In this document: positions 1 to 7,209 of the stretch, one piece after another
How the letters are laid out: each line of letters opens with the position of its first letter
Position numbering within the stretch: position 1 is the first letter of the stretch
NCBI GenBank assembly: GCA_947460915.1
Contig: CANHKJ010000145.1
Coordinates: 1 to 7,503, forward strand
Origin: Verrucomicrobiia bacterium
Lineage (GTDB): Bacteria > Verrucomicrobiota > Verrucomicrobiia > Verrucomicrobiales > Akkermansiaceae
DNA: 7,503 nucleotides
Direction of reading: 5' to 3'
Position numbers and translations under genes: made by a program
The notes under the pieces: generated by a model
Databases searched by the model: none
Seen by the model: the letters and a program-made list of their open reading frames with translations, nothing else
Told to the model about the DNA's origin: nothing

Positions 1-633
1 GGCCCTATGGCCACGGGTGATGGCAAAGACGGTCGATCCCCGTTGGTGTGGGCGATTGACATGACCTTGCTGCATCACGATAAAAAACTCTATGCGTTGT
101 GGTCGGGGTGGGATCGTCCCGGCACGGATCGTCAATTTCTTTACATTGCGCCGATGAAATCCGCGACCGAACTTTCTGGGCCGCGTGTGTTGATTTGTAA
201 TCATGCCGATCATGCATGGGAGCGCACGGAGGAGGGGTCGCAGGGACGTGGCTTGAACGAAGGTCCGCAGGTGGTGCAAGCGCATGGTCGGACATTTGTG
301 TTTTACTCGTGCGCAGCATCTTGGTTGCCGTCGTATAAGTTAGGCGTGTTAGAACTCGTTGGTAAAAATCCGCTCGATCCGAAGTCGTGGAAAAAGTCGG
401 CACGTCCCGCATTCGAGAGCACCGAGCAGACCTATGGTGTTGGGCACTCTTGCTTCGTGAAATCGCCTGATGGTAGCGAATGGTGGCACATCTATCATTC
501 CAAACAAAGCCGCGAACCAGGATGGCAGCGCGATGTCATGATCCAGCCTTTTACCTTTGATCAATCGGGGATGCCACAATTAGGCACACCAGTGAAACGT
601 GGCGTTCTGCTACCTCGCCCGTCAGGGGAGTGA
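1..633 (+). CDS. Glycoside hydrolase family 43 protein (5'-truncated by window edge)
   Basis: This is the C-terminal 210 codons of a five-bladed beta-propeller glycosidase, probably an alpha-L-arabinofuranosidase or beta-xylosidase-type enzyme acting on plant or algal polysaccharide. The frame is open from base 1 (Gly-Pro before the ATG at 7), so that ATG is internal and the real start lies upstream. Family 43 landmarks are visible. Asp20 in WAIDMTLL, followed by KLYALWSG, fits the transition-state-stabilising Asp. Glu87 in LNEGPQVV, followed by GRTFVFYS, fits the general acid. His149 in GVGHSCF fits the conserved His near the active-site centre. The end (QPFTFDQSGMPQLGTPV, then LLPRPSGE) is typical of the family. 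The catalytic-base Asp of the first blade must lie in the missing part, roughly 100 or more residues. Its last 12 bases overlap the convergent dus gene. Substrate cannot be decided from this fragment. Confidence 0.85.
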   Translation, partial: GPMATGDGKDGRSPLVWAIDMTLLHHDKKLYALWSGWDRPGTDRQFLYIAPMKSATELSGPRVLICNHADHAWERTEEGSQGRGLNEGPQVVQAHGRTFVFYSCAASWLPSYKLGVLELVGKNPLDPKSWKKSARPAFESTEQTYGVGHSCFVKSPDGSEWWHIYHSKQSREPGWQRDVMIQPFTFDQSGMPQLGTPVKRGVLLPRPSGE

Positions 634-1662
634 TGGATCTAACAAATCTTGAAATCCACAAAACAATTTGGACTGCTCTGGTGGCACATCGGGGAGAGGC
701 TCATCGTGATTCAGATGAGTGCGGCACAATGAAAAGAATTCCTCCTCCGTTTGCATGCGGCGCATGTGGTGCTCGAATTCATCACCGAGCCCCTGCACGA
801 TGTAAAGCATGGTTTTTTTCATGCGCTGAATGTGATGTTTCTCCTGATATTCTTTACTTTCCTGTGCGAGTTCGGCGTAGAGATCTTCGATGTAAGAGAG
901 TAGGTCGCGTGCGGTAGGAGAGTGCATGGATTTCCCGCTGTAGCGTTGGCGTAATTGATCGAACAACCAAGGGTTGCGGATCGCACCTCGTCCAATCATC
1001 AGCCCGTGCGCTTCCGTGTTCTTTTGATAATTGACTCCTGCTTGCGCATTAATTACGTTGCCATTCGCGATGATCGGACAATCTAACATTTTTAGCGCCA
1101 GCCGTACGCAGTGGGGCCTCACTGGCGTCTGATAACGATCAGCCACCGTGCGAGCATGAATGGTGAGTCCATCAATGGCATGCTTGCGGAATACTTCGAG
1201 CAATGCGGGGAATTCTGATTCATCATGATAACCGACGCGGGTTTTAACCGTGAAGCGTGTTGGAATTGAATCGCGTAACATACCGATCATGCGGTCGATT
1301 TCTTGGGGTTGTCGGAGCAATCCACCCCCTGCAGATTTTCCACATACAGTCGGACTTGGGCAGCCAAGATTGAGGTCGATGCCGGCGATTTCTTCACGTA
1401 GGAGAACTTTGGCCTCACTCACCATGGCCTCGGGGTCAGAGCCGATGATTTGGGCAAAAATCGGAATTCCCGTTTGATTTTCGCGGATCGAGCGCAGAAT
1501 GTAACGATCGGGCTTTGAGTTCGGATGCACACGGAAAAATTCTGTCACAAACCAATCTGGTCCACCGCGCCGAGCAAGCACCCGCATGAACGGTAGGTCG
1601 GTGACGTCTTTCATCGGCGCGAGAACGAGCGCCGGTCGGCCAGCAGGGAGTAAATCGCGCAA
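622..1662 (-). CDS. dus: tRNA-dihydrouridine synthase (Dus family)
   Basis: This is an FMN- and NADPH-dependent enzyme that reduces uridine to 5,6-dihydrouridine in the D-loop of tRNA, in the cytoplasm. The 346 residues match the usual Dus length. Visible motifs of the TIM-barrel are LAPMKDVTD (14-22, FMN-binding loop), LNLGCPSPTV with catalytic Cys101 and then GKSAGGGLL, VKTRVGY with Lys140, TIHAR with His169, IIANGNV (198-203) and MIGRGAIRNPWLF (222-234, phosphate-binding). The C-terminal part (about 240-330) is the helical tRNA-binding domain. Which position it modifies (DusA, B or C type) is not clear. The start is TTG at 1662. A TGA lies in frame 27 bases upstream of it, and the only other near-start codon between them is a rare ATT. 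There is no Shine-Dalgarno sequence. It lies 13 bases after the lpxR stop, so it is probably co-transcribed and perhaps translationally coupled. Its stop overlaps the end of the convergent GH43 gene. Confidence 0.95.
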   Translation of the reverse strand: MRDLLPAGRPALVLAPMKDVTDLPFMRVLARRGGPDWFVTEFFRVHPNSKPDRYILRSIRENQTGIPIFAQIIGSDPEAMVSEAKVLLREEIAGIDLNLGCPSPTVCGKSAGGGLLRQPQEIDRMIGMLRDSIPTRFTVKTRVGYHDESEFPALLEVFRKHAIDGLTIHARTVADRYQTPVRPHCVRLALKMLDCPIIANGNVINAQAGVNYQKNTEAHGLMIGRGAIRNPWLFDQLRQRYSGKSMHSPTARDLLSYIEDLYAELAQESKEYQEKHHIQRMKKTMLYIVQGLGDEFEHHMRRMQTEEEFFSLCRTHLNHDEPLPDVPPEQSKLFCGFQDLLDPSLP

Positions 1663-1675
1663 GGTCGGAAAAATG

Positions 1676-2746
1676 TTAGAACTGTAATCTCACACTCAGT
1701 GTGCCAAAGTTAGCGTTGCCGAGTTGCTCTTCATACTCCTCCGTACGCCATGTATGTGCGTAGCTAACTTCTACGGCTTTGATGCGCACGCCGAAGCCGG
1801 CATACACTTCACCTACGTAGGTTTCACGGGTGTTTCCCGTGCTGAAATCATCATGAAATATTGGGCCGTCAAGTGTAGCGTCATGAGCGATGTAAGAGGC
1901 TTTGAAACCACCTAACAAAAATACTGACCATGGGTTCAGCATGATTCGTTCGTTGGTGAAATACTTATGCGCATAAGCAGTCTCGGACAGACGAGGGTCA
2001 CTGAAATCAGCGGGCAGGTAGAGACCTACGCGCACCATGCCGCCGATGTGTGCGGTGGTGCGGAAAGACCCGAGTCGGCCACCCCATTCTCCAATGCCGT
2101 CCATGCTGAGGATGCTGTCATTTTCTCCGAAGTTGAGTCGGCGTTTTTGTACGAAGCTTAAGTCCGCTGTTACCTCCGTGGGCAATTGATTGTCCCAACC
2201 CAGAAATTTGTCGATGTCGCGAATGTCATGGATAAAATCCTGTGACTCCTGAGCAAAAGATTTCGGCCCTGTAATGCCTAACAGAAACTCGACTGAGTTT
2301 AGTGTCTGGTCGTCTTTGGTGTGCAACGAAAAGCCAAGCGCCGACCAACCCGCGTAGCGGCGTTGGCCTTCGGGTTGAGTCAGAGAGCTAAAATCTTCAG
2401 GCGTGAACATCAACTGCGTAAGTGAGAAGCCGAAGTTGTATTGCACTTCATCGGGATCATCAAAACCTGTCAGTCCTCGAAAACCGCGCAAGGATTTGCG
2501 GTCACCGGTAAAGGGGCGCAAGCCGCGCTGAATCGAACCGATGTCTCCGATCGGACGATTGCCCGAGATCCACGACAAGCGTGCACCATTGGTGTAATCT
2601 CGGTCTTTGTTGCCAAATAAGTCGTTGTCCAAGTAAAAGGTGAGATAACCAGGGCCGAAGTCGGGGAGGGGGCTGTTGCGATCCGCTTTGGCAAGCGATC
2701 CACTCACGCCAACAGCCGCTATCGCAAACATAGCAAATTGTTTCAT
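1676..2746 (-). CDS. lpxR: LpxR-like lipid A 3'-O-deacylase, outer-membrane beta-barrel (DUF2219)
   Basis: This probable outer-membrane enzyme removes the 3'-acyloxyacyl group of lipid A. The 356-residue product is slightly longer than Salmonella LpxR. A signal peptide is clear: MKQ, then a hydrophobic stretch to about residue 17, with a likely cleavage after AKA (21). Family motifs seen are YLDNDLFGNKDRDYTNGARLSW (37-58, given in parts: Asn41-Asp42, then DRDYTNG 48-54), RRYAGW (129-134), GITGP (157-161), and Gln169..His173 followed by GWDNQLP (183-189). The Asn-Asp pair and the His correspond to residues I recall as needed for LpxR activity. The protein ends in LSVRLQF; a C-terminal Phe is the usual signal for beta-barrel insertion. 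The ATG at 2746 lies 6 bases after a TATAAT box and has no ribosome-binding site. It is first in a likely lpxR-dus transcript and is divergent from alkC. Deacylation of this host's own lipid A is inference; another esterase role is possible. Confidence 0.85.
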   Translation of the reverse strand: MKQFAMFAIAAVGVSGSLAKADRNSPLPDFGPGYLTFYLDNDLFGNKDRDYTNGARLSWISGNRPIGDIGSIQRGLRPFTGDRKSLRGFRGLTGFDDPDEVQYNFGFSLTQLMFTPEDFSSLTQPEGQRRYAGWSALGFSLHTKDDQTLNSVEFLLGITGPKSFAQESQDFIHDIRDIDKFLGWDNQLPTEVTADLSFVQKRRLNFGENDSILSMDGIGEWGGRLGSFRTTAHIGGMVRVGLYLPADFSDPRLSETAYAHKYFTNERIMLNPWSVFLLGGFKASYIAHDATLDGPIFHDDFSTGNTRETYVGEVYAGFGVRIKAVEVSYAHTWRTEEYEEQLGNANFGTLSVRLQF

Positions 2747-2752
2747 GCTGGT

Positions 2753-2781
2753 ATTATAGCGAGATTAGAGTAAAATGCCAA
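2753..2781 (-). promoter_or_regulatory. Sigma70-type promoter for lpxR-dus
   Basis: Read on the minus strand, the -35 box is TTGGCA (2781-2776, one mismatch to TTGACA), the spacer is 17 bases, and the -10 box is a perfect TATAAT (2758-2753). Transcription would start about seven bases after the -10, which is the A of the lpxR ATG at 2746 or within a base or two of it. The message would therefore be leaderless or nearly so. Confidence 0.7.
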
Positions 2782-2787
2782 TCTTAT

Positions 2788-2795
2788 TTCGCGAA
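2788..2795. promoter_or_regulatory. Candidate operator: palindrome TTCGCGAA between divergent promoters
   Basis: A perfect 8-base palindrome lies in the middle of the 87-bp lpxR/alkC spacer, between the two proposed -35 boxes. Its centre is about 45 bases upstream of the lpxR start point and about 42 upstream of the proposed alkC start point. That position would suit a shared activator. The palindrome is short and could occur by chance in a spacer of this size. Confidence 0.2.
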
Positions 2796-2797
2796 GC

Positions 2798-2826
2798 TTG
2801 TTTCATAAAGAATAATCCCTTATACC
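2798..2826 (+). promoter_or_regulatory. Weak candidate promoter for alkC
   Basis: TTGTTT (2798-2803), a 17-base spacer and TATACC (2821-2826) give a plausible but imperfect sigma70 promoter. Its predicted start point is at or next to the GTG at 2834, again implying a very short or absent leader. I see no Ada-box-like sequence (AAAGCGCA) that would indicate an Ada-type adaptive response. Confidence 0.35.
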
Positions 2827-2833
2827 TCAACAC

Positions 2834-3967
2834 GTGGAGCCTTTCAAAAATGTTTTCAATCGAAATGTGATCGAGATCCTTGGTCGACTTCTCGCCTGCG
2901 AGCTTCCGCGTTTTTCTCTGAAAAAATGGAACGCCGATGCCTGTGCTGATCTCGAGTCGCTCGAAATGAAGCAGCGCTGGTTGCAAGTCACCCACTCCCT
3001 CGCCAGGCATTTGCCGAGCGATTTTCCTGAGGCCGCCGCGGTGATTCGTCGTGTGCTGCACCCGAGCTGCGAATGTGATCCACTCCGTGAGGGCACTACG
3101 GCAGAAGGTGTGCAAAGTTGGATGATTGCACCGCTTGCCGACTACGCGGGCATTTACGGAAAAAATCACCTTCCCGTGGCAATGGAGTTGTTGCGTGAGC
3201 TGACCATGCGCTTCACCTCCGAGTTTGGTGTGCGCCATTTGCTCTTGCACGATGCTCCGGCCTGCTTGCAGATCATGCACGGCTGGCTCGATGACCCGAA
3301 CGATCATGTGCGGCGTTGGCTCACCGAAGGCTCTCGTCCGCGCTTGCCATGGGGGGCGCAGATTCCAGGTTTTATTGCCGATCCCACCGCGACGCAAAAA
3401 ATTCTTCACGCCCTCCGCGATGATCCTTCCGAGTATGTGCGCCGCTCCGTTGCCAATCACTTGAATGACATCGCGCGCGATCATCCGCAACTCGCTCTTC
3501 AGATCGCCGAGAAGTGGATGAAAAACGCTCCAGCTCCCCGCAAAAAACTTCTTCGCCATGCCATGCGGAATTTGCTCAAAAAGGGCGAACCGCAAGCCCT
3601 CGCTTTGCACGGTCTCGCTGCACCACAACTCGGAGATGTATCATTTACTCTCGCCTCAAGCAGCGTGCCATTTTATGGAGATCTGAGTTGTCTGTTGGAA
3701 ATGACCTCGCTTGCCACCGTGGAACAACGACTGCGCCTCGACATCATCGTGCATTACCAAAAAGCCAACGGCTCGCTCAGCCCGAAAACCTACTTGTGGA
3801 AAGAAATCGTCCTGCCCGCCGGACAAGTGCATCGCGCCGAGCGTCGGCAATCGTTCCGCAAGATCACCACCCGCGTTTATCATCCAGGGCTGCATCGCAT
3901 CGAGCTCGCCATCAACGGTTGTGTCATGGCGCAGCGGGAATTTACGCTCCTGCCACATAACGCTTGA
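2834..3967 (+). CDS. alkC: AlkC-type DNA alkylation repair protein (HEAT-like repeats plus C-terminal Ig-like domain)
   Basis: This is a probable DNA glycosylase of the AlkC/AlkD HEAT-like repeat superfamily, which excises positively charged alkylated bases such as 3-methyladenine without flipping them out. The N-terminus MEPFKNVFN is the usual AlkC opening and fixes the GTG start at 2834; an in-frame TAA lies 18 bases upstream. Residues about 1-260 are helical repeats with AlkC landmarks: TSEFGVRHLL (128-137), HVRRWLTEGSRPRLPW (158-173) and SEYVRRSVANHLNDIARDHP (199-218). Residues about 265-375 (VHYQKANG, SPKTYLWK, FRKITTRVYHPGLHRIEL) look like the beta-rich Ig-like domain carried by some AlkC proteins. 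Length, 377 residues, fits that domain combination. There is no Shine-Dalgarno site. It is divergent from lpxR and codirectional with the RND gene 102 bases downstream, which lies in the same reading frame. Activity is inferred from family; I cannot confirm each catalytic residue. Confidence 0.85.
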   Translation: MEPFKNVFNRNVIEILGRLLACELPRFSLKKWNADACADLESLEMKQRWLQVTHSLARHLPSDFPEAAAVIRRVLHPSCECDPLREGTTAEGVQSWMIAPLADYAGIYGKNHLPVAMELLRELTMRFTSEFGVRHLLLHDAPACLQIMHGWLDDPNDHVRRWLTEGSRPRLPWGAQIPGFIADPTATQKILHALRDDPSEYVRRSVANHLNDIARDHPQLALQIAEKWMKNAPAPRKKLLRHAMRNLLKKGEPQALALHGLAAPQLGDVSFTLASSSVPFYGDLSCLLEMTSLATVEQRLRLDIIVHYQKANGSLSPKTYLWKEIVLPAGQVHRAERRQSFRKITTRVYHPGLHRIELAINGCVMAQREFTLLPHNA

Positions 3968-4023
3968 TTGCAGCCATTTTGCGTTCATCTTCTGCGGTGC
4001 CCCATTATCTGGTGTGTAGGCTT

Positions 4024-4067
4024 TGTCGTAAGATCGTTGCGACATTCACGTAACTTCTTTTTTCTCC
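4024..4067 (+). terminator. Alternative hairpins and T-rich tract before the RND gene (terminator or attenuator candidate)
   Basis: Two overlapping stems share the segment around TTGCG. Hairpin A pairs TGTCGTAA (4024-4031) with TTGCGACA (4037-4044), 8 pairs including one G-U, with loop GATCG. Hairpin B pairs GTTGCG (4036-4041) with CGTAAC (4049-4054), 6 pairs including one G-U, and is followed at once by TTCTTTTTTCTCC (4055-4067). Hairpin B plus the T tract resembles a weak intrinsic terminator for alkC, or an attenuator in the RND leader. The pyrimidine tract just before the ATG could instead help translation without a Shine-Dalgarno site. Both stems are short. Confidence 0.3.
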
Positions 4068-4069
4068 TT

Positions 4070-7000
4070 ATGATTTCCTGGTTTGCCCGTAATCACCTAG
4101 CCGCGAATCTCATGATTGGCGTCATCATTCTGTTAGGCGCATACTCTGTTTGGAAACGCACGACCTTGGAGGTGAATCCAGCATTTCGTTTTGACGAAGT
4201 TCACATCAATGTCGAATACCGTGGTGGCACACCCGCTGATGTGGAACGTGCTGTGGTCATCCCGATCGAGCGAGCCATTGAAAATTTGCCCGGCATTGCT
4301 TCGATCGAGTCAGAGGCGCGCGCTGGCTCCGCGCGCATTGTTGTCGAGGCCGATACCATTACTGATCCCCAAGAGCTCATGGAAGAACTGCGCCCACTCG
4401 TTCAGGGTATCACCAGTTTTCCTGCCGAGACCGAACCGCCACGGCTCGAAGTTCCTGACAGTTCGCGCTGGTTCGATGTGATAAAAGTCGCCATCACGGG
4501 TGAAATGGACGAGGCTGACCTGCTCAAGGCCGCACGACGTGTTCGCGATGACTTGGTAGAGCTGCCCGGCATTTCTCAAGCCGATCTGCAAGGTGATTCC
4601 CCGCGAGAAATTTCCATCGAAGCCGACCCTGCTCGCTTGCGTGATTACGGGCTCACCTATACCGATCTCGCCGAGGCCGTGCGCCGTTCATCGCTCGATG
4701 TTCCCGCAGGCCAAATTCAGACCGATGAGGGTAGCTTGATGATCCGCACGAGCGGTCAGGCTTTCAACGAAAGTGACTTTGCCAACATCATGGTAGTGAA
4801 CAATCGCGGCGCTGCCGTGAAGCTTGGTGACGTTGCCAAGGTCAGCGATGGTTTTGAAGAAAATCGGAAAATTCTCCGCTTCAATGGCAAGCCGGCTCTC
4901 CTCGTCGAGGTATTGCGTTTGAATACGGAGAGTGCCCTAGAGATTGCCGAAAACGTTAAAGCCTACGCCGCCAAAGCTCCGCAACGTTTTCCTGCTGGCA
5001 TCAGCTTACATGTTTGGGATGACTCATCCATCGAACTGAAAGGTCGTTTGTCCTCGCTGGGCAATTCCCTGTGGCAAAGCTGTTTTCTCGTGATGTTAGT
5101 GCTCGGTCTGTTCCTTCGTCCAAGTATTGCTTTTTGGGTTCTTGTGGGAATTCCTGTTTCTTTCGCAGGCACTTTGTGGGTGATGCCGTACATGGGGTTG
5201 ACGATCAACGTGATGACAATCTTTGGTTTCATTATTGCGGTTGGCCTTGTGGTCGACGATGCGATTGTTACCTCCGAAAACATCTACACGAAGATGAATG
5301 AGGGCATGAGCGCCGAAGAAGCTGCCATCGTTGGTACCGAGGAAATTGCTCTGCCCGTGACATTTGGTTCGCTTACCACAATCGTCGCATTTCTTCCTTT
5401 GATGTTTTTTGATGGATTCTATGGGACATTTGCGCGGCAAGTTCCACCTGTAGTGATTGCCATTTTGCTCTTCTCATTGATTGAAGCGAAGTTGTCACTT
5501 CCTGCGCACTTGAAATTTCTGAAACCTCTTTCAAGTAAACCTGGTGCATTTGCAAGATTTCAGAAAAAAGTCGCCGACGGTATGGAGTTTTTCATCGACC
5601 GACTTTTTACCCCGCTCATGGTTTTTGCTACCAAGCACCGTTACTCAACATGTTGCTTGTTTTTGGCTCTTGCATTCGCCTCATTCGGTTTAATTAACAG
5701 CGGGCGCCTAGGTTTTGTATCAATGCCCAACATTGAAAAAAATCGTTTGATTGCGAACATCACGATGCCCCGAGAAGCGAAAGTGGAAGATACCGACCGA
5801 CTCGTGGAACGCTGCGAAAAAGCAGCAGAGCAGTTGAAGAAAGAGTTCGTCGATCCCGGAACAGGACAATCATTGATCAATGACGTGCTCACCTCAGCGG
5901 GAGGTTGGCCCGGACGACCAGGCGTGGATGCTCGATCAGGATTTGTGCTCGTGACGATCGTCGATGCGACAGAGCGCTCTGAGCCAGGACCCACAGCCAA
6001 AGAGATTTTGAAAAGATGGAAAGAATTGTGTGGAGAAATGAGTGAAGCGCAATCGTTTTACCTGATGGTAGACGGTGGGCGTGGCTTTCGCGGCGATGGC
6101 GGAGGTGAGTCACTGGAGATTGAGGTGCGTGGACCAGCCTCGGAGGATCGTGATAATCTCATCGAGGAAATGGAACTGTTGTTGAAATCGTATGCCGGGA
6201 TTTCGAGTGCAGGCAGCAACTTGGCGCGTAATCGCGATGAACTTGTCATCTCGATTCGACCTGAAGGTGAGGCGCTTGGCCTAACGCAACGTGAGCTTGG
6301 TCGACAAGTGCGCGCATCATTTTTCGGTGAGCAAGCACAACGGGTGCAGCGTGAAATTGACGATATCCGTGTCATGGTCCGTCTTCCCCTTGAAATGCGT
6401 CAATCCTTGCACACGCTCGAAAGTATGCGCATTCAGGTGCCGGGCGGCGGAGTGGCTCCGCTCTCGACTGTCGCCGATGTCCGCTTTGCCAAAGCCCGCT
6501 CGGAGATCGCGCGCACGAATGGAGCACAAGCCGTCACACTATGGGCGCAAGCGGATGACACCTCTGTGGATATCGTCGAGATCGGTCGCGATCTGGAACC
6601 ACGCATCAACGAACTTTTCATGAGTTATCCGTCCCTCTCATGGAAATATACCGGCTATCTCGCGGAACACGAGGAAACCAATCATCGCATTGTGTTAGGT
6701 GCTGTAGCAGTTTTACTTGGTCTTTATTTTCTTTTGGTGATCCCGTTCAAATCACTGCTACAACCGTTTTATATTTTGCTGTCGATTCCCTTTGGCGTCA
6801 TCGGTGCTCTGTTAGGTCACTTGATCATGGACGTGACGCCATCATTCCTTTCAGCCTTTGGAATTCTTGCCGTTGCTGGAATCGTGGTCAACAATGCCAT
6901 CGTGATGATCGATTTCATCAATCAGCATCGTGCGGCCGGCATGTCGGATTTTGATGCCGTTGTCGGAGCGGGAACCAAACGCTTTCGGCCAATTTTGCTG

Positions 7001-7195
7001 ACTTCCTTGACAACTTTCGTAGGGCTCATTCCAACCATTACTGATGATTCTGTCCAAGGCCAGTTCCTCGTGCCCATGGCCGTTTCGCTAGCCTTCGGCA
7101 TCTTGTTCTCCACGATCATCACCCTTTTCCTCATTCCCTCCTTCTTCCTCATCACCGAGACCTGGCTCGCCCGCCTGCGCCGTGCTTGGTCTTGA
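4070..7195 (+). CDS. RND-family efflux permease (AcrB-like inner-membrane subunit)
   Basis: This is a complete proton-driven exporter of the resistance-nodulation-division superfamily, which normally works as a trimer with a membrane-fusion protein and an outer-membrane channel. I chose the ATG at 4070 (MISWFARNHLAANLM), giving 1041 residues, the usual length. The frame is open back to a TTG at 3968, but those 34 codons do not resemble an RND N-terminus. Membrane segments are TM1 (about 14-28), TM2-TM6 (338-481), TM7 (527-545) and TM8-TM12 (874-1028), with two large periplasmic loops between TM1/TM2 and TM7/TM8. The TM4 proton-relay pair Asp396-Asp397 (VVDDAIV) is present, as are the TM11 Arg971 and Thr978 (RFRPILLTS). 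The TM10 relay Lys of AcrB is replaced by Asn941 (VVNNAIV). Start of the first porter loop (VEYRGGTPADVERAV) is classic. No partner gene lies nearby. There is no Shine-Dalgarno site; a pyrimidine-rich tract precedes the ATG. Substrate unknown: drugs, lipids or other hydrophobic compounds. Confidence 0.92.
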   Translation: MISWFARNHLAANLMIGVIILLGAYSVWKRTTLEVNPAFRFDEVHINVEYRGGTPADVERAVVIPIERAIENLPGIASIESEARAGSARIVVEADTITDPQELMEELRPLVQGITSFPAETEPPRLEVPDSSRWFDVIKVAITGEMDEADLLKAARRVRDDLVELPGISQADLQGDSPREISIEADPARLRDYGLTYTDLAEAVRRSSLDVPAGQIQTDEGSLMIRTSGQAFNESDFANIMVVNNRGAAVKLGDVAKVSDGFEENRKILRFNGKPALLVEVLRLNTESALEIAENVKAYAAKAPQRFPAGISLHVWDDSSIELKGRLSSLGNSLWQSCFLVMLVLGLFLRPSIAFWVLVGIPVSFAGTLWVMPYMGLTINVMTIFGFIIAVGLVVDDAIVTSENIYTKMNEGMSAEEAAIVGTEEIALPVTFGSLTTIVAFLPLMFFDGFYGTFARQVPPVVIAILLFSLIEAKLSLPAHLKFLKPLSSKPGAFARFQKKVADGMEFFIDRLFTPLMVFATKHRYSTCCLFLALAFASFGLINSGRLGFVSMPNIEKNRLIANITMPREAKVEDTDRLVERCEKAAEQLKKEFVDPGTGQSLINDVLTSAGGWPGRPGVDARSGFVLVTIVDATERSEPGPTAKEILKRWKELCGEMSEAQSFYLMVDGGRGFRGDGGGESLEIEVRGPASEDRDNLIEEMELLLKSYAGISSAGSNLARNRDELVISIRPEGEALGLTQRELGRQVRASFFGEQAQRVQREIDDIRVMVRLPLEMRQSLHTLESMRIQVPGGGVAPLSTVADVRFAKARSEIARTNGAQAVTLWAQADDTSVDIVEIGRDLEPRINELFMSYPSLSWKYTGYLAEHEETNHRIVLGAVAVLLGLYFLLVIPFKSLLQPFYILLSIPFGVIGALLGHLIMDVTPSFLSAFGILAVAGIVVNNAIVMIDFINQHRAAGMSDFDAVVGAGTKRFRPILLTSLTTFVGLIPTITDDSVQGQFLVPMAVSLAFGILFSTIITLFLIPSFFLITETWLARLRRAWS

Positions 7196-7209
7196 CGATT
7201 GACCGTGAC

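Noticed and set aside
630..917. A 95-codon plus-strand frame after GH43 with several Cys and His residues
   Set aside because: It lies antisense to the conserved C-terminal domain of Dus. The Cys/His pattern does not form a convincing zinc site.
2765..3628. A 287-codon open frame on the minus strand opposite alkC
   Set aside because: It is fully antisense to a gene with clear AlkC motifs, and its translation shows no recognisable domain. It is a shadow of the coding strand's codon pattern.
3979..4008. Possible RND promoter (TTGCGT, 18-base spacer, CATTAT)
   Set aside because: Weak in both boxes. It would give a leader containing the alternative hairpins, but the evidence is not sufficient for a feature.
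3968..4069. A 34-codon N-terminal extension of the RND protein from a TTG directly after the alkC stop
   Set aside because: RND permeases begin a few residues before TM1, and MISWFARNHLAANLM fits that exactly. The extension has no family resemblance and overlaps the hairpin and pyrimidine tract.
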